Shown in pieces: positions 6,682 through 10,123 of a stretch of DNA of 10,123 nucleotides. Made by a program: the position numbers and the translations under genes. The DNA is taken from NCBI GenBank assembly GCA_050485745.1, contig JBJHBY010000122.1, forward strand, positions 1 through 10,123, given 5' to 3'. The notes below the pieces were generated by a model that was not told the DNA's origin, made no database searches, and saw only the letters and a program-made list of their open reading frames with translations. Origin of the DNA: JBJHBY01 sp050485745 (GTDB taxonomy: Bacteria; Pseudomonadota; Gammaproteobacteria; Pseudomonadales; CAMLJR01). How positions within the stretch are numbered: position 1 is the stretch's first letter; every line of letters starts with the position of its first letter.

Positions 6682-6710
6682 TTGGCAGCCCCCGGCGCAG
6701 CCGCTAGACT
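6682..6710 (+). promoter_or_regulatory. Sigma70-type promoter of ndh
   Basis: TTGGCA (6682-6687, 5 of 6 to TTGACA) and TAGACT (6705-6710, 4 of 6 to TATAAT) are separated by exactly 17 bp. Transcription would start near 6717, giving a leader of about 22 bases before the ATG. The -35 is the right arm of the dyad TGCCA-GAT-TGGCA (6675-6687), so a repressor bound there would block polymerase. E. coli ndh is known to be Fnr-repressed, but this dyad is not an Fnr site. Confidence 0.55.
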
Positions 6711-6738
6711 GGCCAAACCTCCACCCGGACCCCTCGCC

Positions 6739-8037
6739 ATGGCCCCTGATCTCCGACCGCGCATCGTCATCGTCGGCGGTGGTGCCGGCGGCCTGCCCCT
6801 CGCCACCCGTCTGGGCCGACGCCTGGGGCGACGCAACCGCGCCCTGATCAGTCTGGTCGACAGCAACATGAGCCACATCTGGAAGCCGCGCTTCCACGAG
6901 GTCGCCACGGGTGCGATCGACGCGGACCTGGACGCCCTCGACTACCGCGCCCACGCCAGGGGCCACCATTACCAGTTCGAACCGGGCACGCTGTCGGGGC
7001 TGGACCGCAGCCGCCGTGAGCTGATCCTCGCCCCGCTGCAGGACCGTGGTGGCCGCGAGGTCCTGCCCGAGCGCCGCCTGGGCTACGACTGGCTGGTGCT
7101 GGCCATCGGCAGCCAGGGCAACGATTTCAATACCCCGGGGGTGCACGAGCACTGCCTGTTCCTCGACAGCCGCGAGCAGGCGGATCGTTTTCACGAGCGC
7201 TTTCTCAACCTGTGCCTGGCCGCCAACCACCGCGGCGGCACCGTCACCATCGCCATTGTCGGCGCCGGCGCCACCGGTGTGGAGCTGGCGGCGGAGCTGC
7301 ACCACGCGGTGGAGCTGTTGCATCGCTACGGCCACCGCGAGTTGCACCGGAAGCAGCTCCACGTCACCGTGCTGGAGGCGGGGCCCCGCATCCTGCCTGC
7401 CCTGAACGAGCGAGTGGCCGCGGCGGCCCACGCCCGGCTCGAGGCCCTGGGGGTAACCGTGCGCACCGATACCGCCGTGGCCGAAGCCCGCGACGATGGC
7501 TTCATCACCCGCGACGGCGAGATCATCCATGCCGACCTGCTGGTCTGGGCCGCCGGTATTCGCGCACCCGCGGTGCTGGCCGGGCTGGAGCTGTCGGTGA
7601 ACCGGCTCAACCAGATCCTGGTCACCCCGACGCTGCAGGCCCGGGACGACGCCCGCATTCTGGTGATCGGCGATTGCGCCGCCTGCGCCCTGGACGACAG
7701 CGGGCGCCTGGTGCCGCCGCGCGCGCAGTCGGCACAGCAGATGGCCCGCTGCGCCGCCACCAACCTGGAGCACCTGCTGGCGGGCAAGCCGCCTCGGCCC
7801 TTCCGCTACCGCGACCGGGGTTCACTGGTGTCGCTCTCGGAGTACACCTCGGTGGGCACACTGATGGGCAACCTGCGCGGCGGTCAGTTGTTCATCGAGG
7901 GCTGGCTGGCGCGTCGCATGTACATCAGCCTGTACCGCCTGCACCAGGCCGCGCTGTACGGCTGGCCCCGCACCCTGCTGCTGCTCGCCGCGGGGCGCTT
8001 CAACCGTCTGTTGCGACCGCGCCTGAAACTGCACTGA
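6739..8037 (+). CDS. ndh: Type II NADH dehydrogenase (NADH:ubiquinone oxidoreductase, non-proton-pumping)
   Basis: Ndh is a peripheral inner-membrane flavoprotein that oxidises cytoplasmic NADH and passes electrons to ubiquinone without pumping protons. The 432-residue product is close to E. coli Ndh in length and shares its order of motifs. The FAD-binding motif is GGGAGG (13-18). The NADH-binding motif is GAGATG (175-180), with Glu213 (VLEAG) at the end of the next strand fitting NADH preference. Also present are WAAGI (270-274), the second FAD motif GDCA (311-314), the quinone-site motif AQSAQQ (329-334), and the C-terminal membrane-association part ending RPRLKLH, as in E. coli. The ATG at 6739 is chosen because the FAD motif then lies at the usual distance from the N-terminus and a promoter lies just upstream. 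The in-frame TTG at 6682 is the -35 element. The Shine-Dalgarno is weak. Gene identity is nearly certain. Confidence 0.97.
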   Translation: MAPDLRPRIVIVGGGAGGLPLATRLGRRLGRRNRALISLVDSNMSHIWKPRFHEVATGAIDADLDALDYRAHARGHHYQFEPGTLSGLDRSRRELILAPLQDRGGREVLPERRLGYDWLVLAIGSQGNDFNTPGVHEHCLFLDSREQADRFHERFLNLCLAANHRGGTVTIAIVGAGATGVELAAELHHAVELLHRYGHRELHRKQLHVTVLEAGPRILPALNERVAAAAHARLEALGVTVRTDTAVAEARDDGFITRDGEIIHADLLVWAAGIRAPAVLAGLELSVNRLNQILVTPTLQARDDARILVIGDCAACALDDSGRLVPPRAQSAQQMARCAATNLEHLLAGKPPRPFRYRDRGSLVSLSEYTSVGTLMGNLRGGQLFIEGWLARRMYISLYRLHQAALYGWPRTLLLLAAGRFNRLLRPRLKLH

Positions 8038-8040
8038 GGT

Positions 8041-8061
8041 GCGCCCTGTCATACCGGGCGC
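8041..8061 (+). terminator. GC hairpin just after ndh
   Basis: GCGCCC (8041-8046) and GGGCGC (8056-8061) are exact reverse complements around a 9-base loop, starting 4 bases past the ndh stop. An all-GC 6-bp stem right after a stop suggests a terminator or mRNA 3'-end stabiliser, but there is no T-run, so the intrinsic mechanism is unproven. Confidence 0.35.
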
Positions 8062-8110
8062 GGCCGCCAGGCCTGTACAAGCAGCCCCGGACGCGGGTAG
8101 CCTGCCGGAC

Positions 8111-8130
8111 ATCCATACAAGCAATCCATA
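8111..8130 (+). repeat. Tandem ATCCATA repeats upstream of the CMD pair
   Basis: ATCCATA occurs at 8111-8117 and 8124-8130 with 13-bp periodicity, separated by CAAGCA. In addition TACAAGCA occurs at 8076-8083 and 8116-8123, 40 bp apart. All lie in the 134-bp gap before the first CMD gene, so they could be regulator half-sites. No strong -35/-10 pair is visible; TGTACA with TAGCCT at 18 bp (8074-8103) is the best and is weak. Confidence 0.3.
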
Positions 8131-8171
8131 ACCCATTCACACAGCCACGCAGCCAACGGCAGGAGTCATCA

Positions 8172-8630
8172 ATGAGCTGGATTCCGGGTGCAACCACAGG
8201 GCAGGGACTGGGCGGCACGCTGGCGCTGGTGCCACCCCTGGCGGATGCCTTCCAGGCCTACCGCCGCGCCATCTGGAGCCAGCCGCACCTGCCGCTCAAC
8301 ATCCTCGAGCTCTGTCGCCTGCGCCTCGCGCAACTGCACCGCTGCAGCGAGCAGTTCCAGACGCGCAACATCGACGCGGCGCGGGCGGGTGTCGACGACG
8401 ACAAAGTGGGCGCCCTGCCGAACTGGCATCGGGATGATCGCTTCAGCCCGGCCGAGCGCGCCTGCCTGGAGTTCGCCGAGGTCTACTATATGGATCCGAA
8501 CCAGCTCAGCGACGCCCAGGCGGACGCCGTGAAACAACACGTGGGCGAGCCCGGGCTGGTGGCCCTGGTGCAGTCCCTGGGTGTTTTCGATGCACAGTGC
8601 CGGCTGGCACTGTTGCTGGACCTGCAGTGA
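8172..8630 (+). CDS. AhpD/carboxymuconolactone decarboxylase-like protein with degenerate CxxC
   Basis: The 152-residue product has the all-helical AhpD/CMD layout. Helices at about 20-35 carry LADAFQAYRRAIW. The signature helix ILELCRLRLAQLHRCSEQFQTR (about 44-65) corresponds to the family pattern E-x-x-R-L-R-x-A-x-L-x-x-C-x-x-C. The first cysteine (Cys58) is present, but the second position is Gln61, so the redox CxxC used by AhpD-type peroxidatic partners is missing. FSPAERACLEFAEVYYMDP and a C-terminal helix with VALVQSLGVFDAQCRLALLL complete the fold. AGGAG lies 6 bases before the ATG, and the stop overlaps the Shine-Dalgarno of the next gene, so the two are almost surely translated from one message. 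The enzyme activity is unknown. It may be a structural partner of the neighbouring intact CMD protein, or it may use another chemistry. The family call is moderately sure; the degenerate site is seen directly. Confidence 0.78.
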   Translation: MSWIPGATTGQGLGGTLALVPPLADAFQAYRRAIWSQPHLPLNILELCRLRLAQLHRCSEQFQTRNIDAARAGVDDDKVGALPNWHRDDRFSPAERACLEFAEVYYMDPNQLSDAQADAVKQHVGEPGLVALVQSLGVFDAQCRLALLLDLQ

Positions 8631-8640
8631 GGAATTGCCC

Positions 8641-9153
8641 ATGGCCAGTCAAGCGAGAGTCAGCCCTCCGGCACAGCAGAGCGGCCATGTGGTCCGCGAC
8701 AGCGCCCTGGGCCGCGTACCCGAAACAGTGGATGCCTTTGTCGCCCTCAATCGCGACGTGTGGCGCCGCGGACCCCTGCCGCCGGCGCTGCTGGAACTGG
8801 CGCGCCTGACCAACGCGCGGCACGTCAACTGCGTGTTCTGCAAGGCGGTGCGCTACGACGTGGCCCGGGAAGACGGCCTCACCGAGGATAAAATCGCCCG
8901 CCTCGACCAGGCCGACCCGGCGGGGTTCAGCGAGCGGGAAAAACTGGTGGTCGCCTTCACCCGCCAGTACCTGAACGCACCCGCGGAGCTGCCCGACGAC
9001 CTGCGCGCATCGATGCTGGAGCATTTCAGTGCCGAGGAAATCGTGCACCTCGCCCTCGCGGTCGGCACCTTCAATGCCTTCTCCAAATGCGCCGTGTCGC
9101 TCGGCGGCATGCCCGATGAGTTGCCACCGATGGAGATGTCGGTGCCGGATTGA
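8641..9153 (+). CDS. Carboxymuconolactone decarboxylase/AhpD-family protein with CxxC
   Basis: The 170-residue product carries the CMD/AhpD signature at about 50-72: LLELARLTNARHVNCVFCK, with Cys64 and Cys67 forming CxxC and Arg71 where AhpD itself has His. FSEREKLVVAFTRQYLN (96-112) and SAEEIVHLALAVGTFNAFSK (about 130-149) are the later conserved helices. Family members are small helical cytoplasmic proteins. Some are thiol-disulfide partners of peroxidases and others act in aromatic-acid or lipid catabolism; the sequence does not choose between these. GAGG lies about 8 bases before the ATG, within the last codons of the upstream gene, so this is the second cistron of a tight two-gene unit with its degenerate paralog. 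The Cys-x-x-Cys suggests thiol redox chemistry, but His to Arg at the proton-relay position argues against an AhpD-identical role. Confidence 0.88.
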   Translation: MASQARVSPPAQQSGHVVRDSALGRVPETVDAFVALNRDVWRRGPLPPALLELARLTNARHVNCVFCKAVRYDVAREDGLTEDKIARLDQADPAGFSEREKLVVAFTRQYLNAPAELPDDLRASMLEHFSAEEIVHLALAVGTFNAFSKCAVSLGGMPDELPPMEMSVPD

Positions 9154-9185
9154 CGTGGTCGCGGTGAGCGTGCGTGATCAGCAGA

Positions 9186-9230
9186 CTGTCAATTACTGAT
9201 AGCGGATCGACGTCCGGGGCCTTCTAGAAT
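9186..9230 (+). promoter_or_regulatory. Possible operator and -10 element for the beta-oxidation gene
   Basis: In the 111-bp gap before the last gene, CTGTCA-ATTAC-TGATAG (9186-9202) is a dyad with 5 of 6 pairs matching, and TAGAAT (9225-9230) matches the -10 consensus at 5 of 6. No -35 is visible at normal spacing. The dyad would lie at about -51 to -35, a position suited to regulation. It does not match the FadR or PsrA consensus as I know them. Confidence 0.3.
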
Positions 9231-9264
9231 CGGGCTTCACCCATTGCCGATCCGGGCCAGCGAT

Positions 9265-10123
9265 ATGCCGCTCCCCTGCCAGCACCGCGATGACATCGCG
9301 GTGATCACGCTCGAAAACCCTCCGGTCAACAGCTTCAGCCTGGGGCTTCGACAGGATCTTCTGCAGAGACTGGAACAGCTGGAGGCAGATCCCGCGACCC
9401 GGGCGGTTGTCATTACGGGGCACTCGAAAATTTTCTCCGGTGGGGCCGATATCAACGAGTTCGAATCGGGAAAGGCCCTCACCCCGCCCAATGTGCCACA
9501 GCTGCACCAGCGCCTCGATGCCTACGCCAAGCCGGTCATCGCCGCCATCAATGGTGCGGCCCTCGGCGGGGGTTGCGAGTTCGCGCTCGCCTGCCACTAC
9601 CGCGTGGGAGGCGTGAACTCCAGTATCGGTCTGCCGGAAATCACTCTGGGCATCCTGCCCGCCGCCGGTGGCACCCAGCGCCTGCCACGGCTGGTCGGCC
9701 CCGAGCTGGCACTGGAGATGATTCTGGATGGCAAACCCCGCAGCGGCGCCACAATGGCCGATGCGGGCTTCTTCGACCGTTTCACGAACGGCGATATCGT
9801 CGATGCCGCGGTCACCTTCGCCCGGGAGGTGTTGCAATCAGGTGGCGATCGACCCCGACTCCGCGACCGCGATGCGGACATGACTCACCTGGCGGAAGGC
9901 GCCGAGGGCGTCATCAAACGTGCCCGGGAACAGCTGGCGCGACGCCAGCCGGCGCTTCCCGCTGCAGAGGCGTGCCTGCGGGCGGTGGCGGCGGCATTGA
10001 GCGAGCCTTTTGATCAGGGGCTTGCACTGGAGCAGCACCTGTTTGCAAGGCTGGTGGAGAGCACGGAATCAAAAGCGCTTCGGCATGGCTTCTTCGCGGA
10101 GCGGCTGGCCGGCAGGGTGGAGG
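9265..10123 (+). CDS. Enoyl-CoA hydratase/3-hydroxyacyl-CoA dehydrogenase fusion, N-terminal part (3' end outside window)
   Basis: The frame is open from the ATG at 9265 to the window end (286 residues seen). Residues 1-190 are a crotonase (enoyl-CoA hydratase) domain. KIFSGGADINEF (55-66) and NGAALGGGCEFALAC (96-110) build the oxyanion hole. Glu105 and Glu125 (in GLPEITLG) are the two catalytic acids, 20 residues apart as in hydratases. PAAGGTQRLPRL (132-143) is the following helix. The sequence continues past a single hydratase domain into a linker with LARLVES-like and ALRHGFFAER (271-280) text, typical of FadB/FadJ or peroxisomal bifunctional (PBE)-type proteins just before their NAD-binding dehydrogenase domain. 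Expected role: hydration of trans-2-enoyl-CoA, then oxidation of 3-hydroxyacyl-CoA in beta-oxidation. The short N-terminus (ten residues before the first strand) and the intact catalytic Glu pair support the start, although its Shine-Dalgarno is weak; TTG at 9244 is an alternative. It is a fusion by inference, since the second domain lies beyond the window. Confidence 0.88.
   Translation, partial: MPLPCQHRDDIAVITLENPPVNSFSLGLRQDLLQRLEQLEADPATRAVVITGHSKIFSGGADINEFESGKALTPPNVPQLHQRLDAYAKPVIAAINGAALGGGCEFALACHYRVGGVNSSIGLPEITLGILPAAGGTQRLPRLVGPELALEMILDGKPRSGATMADAGFFDRFTNGDIVDAAVTFAREVLQSGGDRPRLRDRDADMTHLAEGAEGVIKRAREQLARRQPALPAAEACLRAVAAALSEPFDQGLALEQHLFARLVESTESKALRHGFFAERLAGRVE

Larger units (their letters stand above)
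6443..6738. other. Divergent intergenic region between the SDR gene and ndh
   Basis: These 296 bp separate leftward and rightward genes. I see no credible gene in them. They hold the SDR Shine-Dalgarno at the left edge, a less GC-rich patch at about 6505-6540 (where a leftward promoter might lie, though I cannot place confident hexamers), two CTTGCCAT copies each followed by a C-run (6579-6586 and 6613-6620, 34 bp apart), a CCGGATCCGG palindrome at 6633-6642, and the ndh promoter near the right edge. Confidence 0.6.

Noticed and set aside
6682..6684. TTG as an upstream start for ndh
   Set aside because: It is the first half of the -35 hexamer and would add a non-conserved Ala/Pro-rich extension; the ATG at 6739 gives the family's normal N-terminus.
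6322..7773. 483-codon minus-strand open frame opposite ndh and part of the SDR gene
   Set aside because: It overlaps two clear genes and a promoter, and its sequence shows no domain.
1..10123. Mobile element, phage, CRISPR, tRNA or rRNA
   Set aside because: No transposase or integrase text, no regular spaced repeats, no terminal inverted repeats with target duplications, and no recognisable tRNA or rRNA sequence were seen.

Overview
The window looks like a chromosomal segment of a high-GC aerobic gammaproteobacterium. An Ndh resembling the E. coli enzyme from end to end, a PA0069-type radical SAM protein, an orphan chemoreceptor and a FadB/PBE-type beta-oxidation enzyme together suggest a marine, Halieaceae/Cellvibrionales-like lineage. 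The placement is inference from protein likeness only; no rRNA or tRNA is present to fix it. I see no insertion sequence, integrase, phage gene, CRISPR array or change in codon style, so it reads as core or lightly accessory chromosome.

Layout. Bases 1-994 (+) hold the end of a PA0069-family radical SAM gene and a small NTF2/SnoaL-like gene. Bases 1011-6442 (-) hold four leftward genes, in transcription order: an extended SDR oxidoreductase (6442-5417), a Zn-dependent alcohol dehydrogenase (5264-4170), a large membrane-anchored coiled-coil protein of unknown function (4075-2318) and a methyl-accepting chemotaxis protein with almost no periplasmic domain (2231-1011). From about 6680 to the right end all genes are rightward: type II NADH dehydrogenase ndh (6739-8037), a tandem pair of AhpD/CMD-family proteins (8172-8630 and 8641-9153), and the N-terminal part of a crotonase/3-hydroxyacyl-CoA dehydrogenase fusion that runs off the window (9265-10123).

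How the genes may fit together. The alcohol dehydrogenase, SDR, Ndh and beta-oxidation enzyme are all linked to NAD(H): the first two and the fatty-acid enzyme are expected to make or use NADH, and Ndh reoxidises it at the membrane. The alcohol dehydrogenase has an Fnr/Anr-like box placed as in class II activated promoters, which suggests induction at low oxygen. The receptor and the coiled-coil protein lie next to each other on one strand, separated by a perfect 12-bp inverted repeat, and may form a local signalling pair.

The least explained items are the 585-residue coiled-coil protein with its receptor neighbour, and the CMD pair in which the first member has lost one cysteine of its CxxC. 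I found nothing that can firmly be called a new system.
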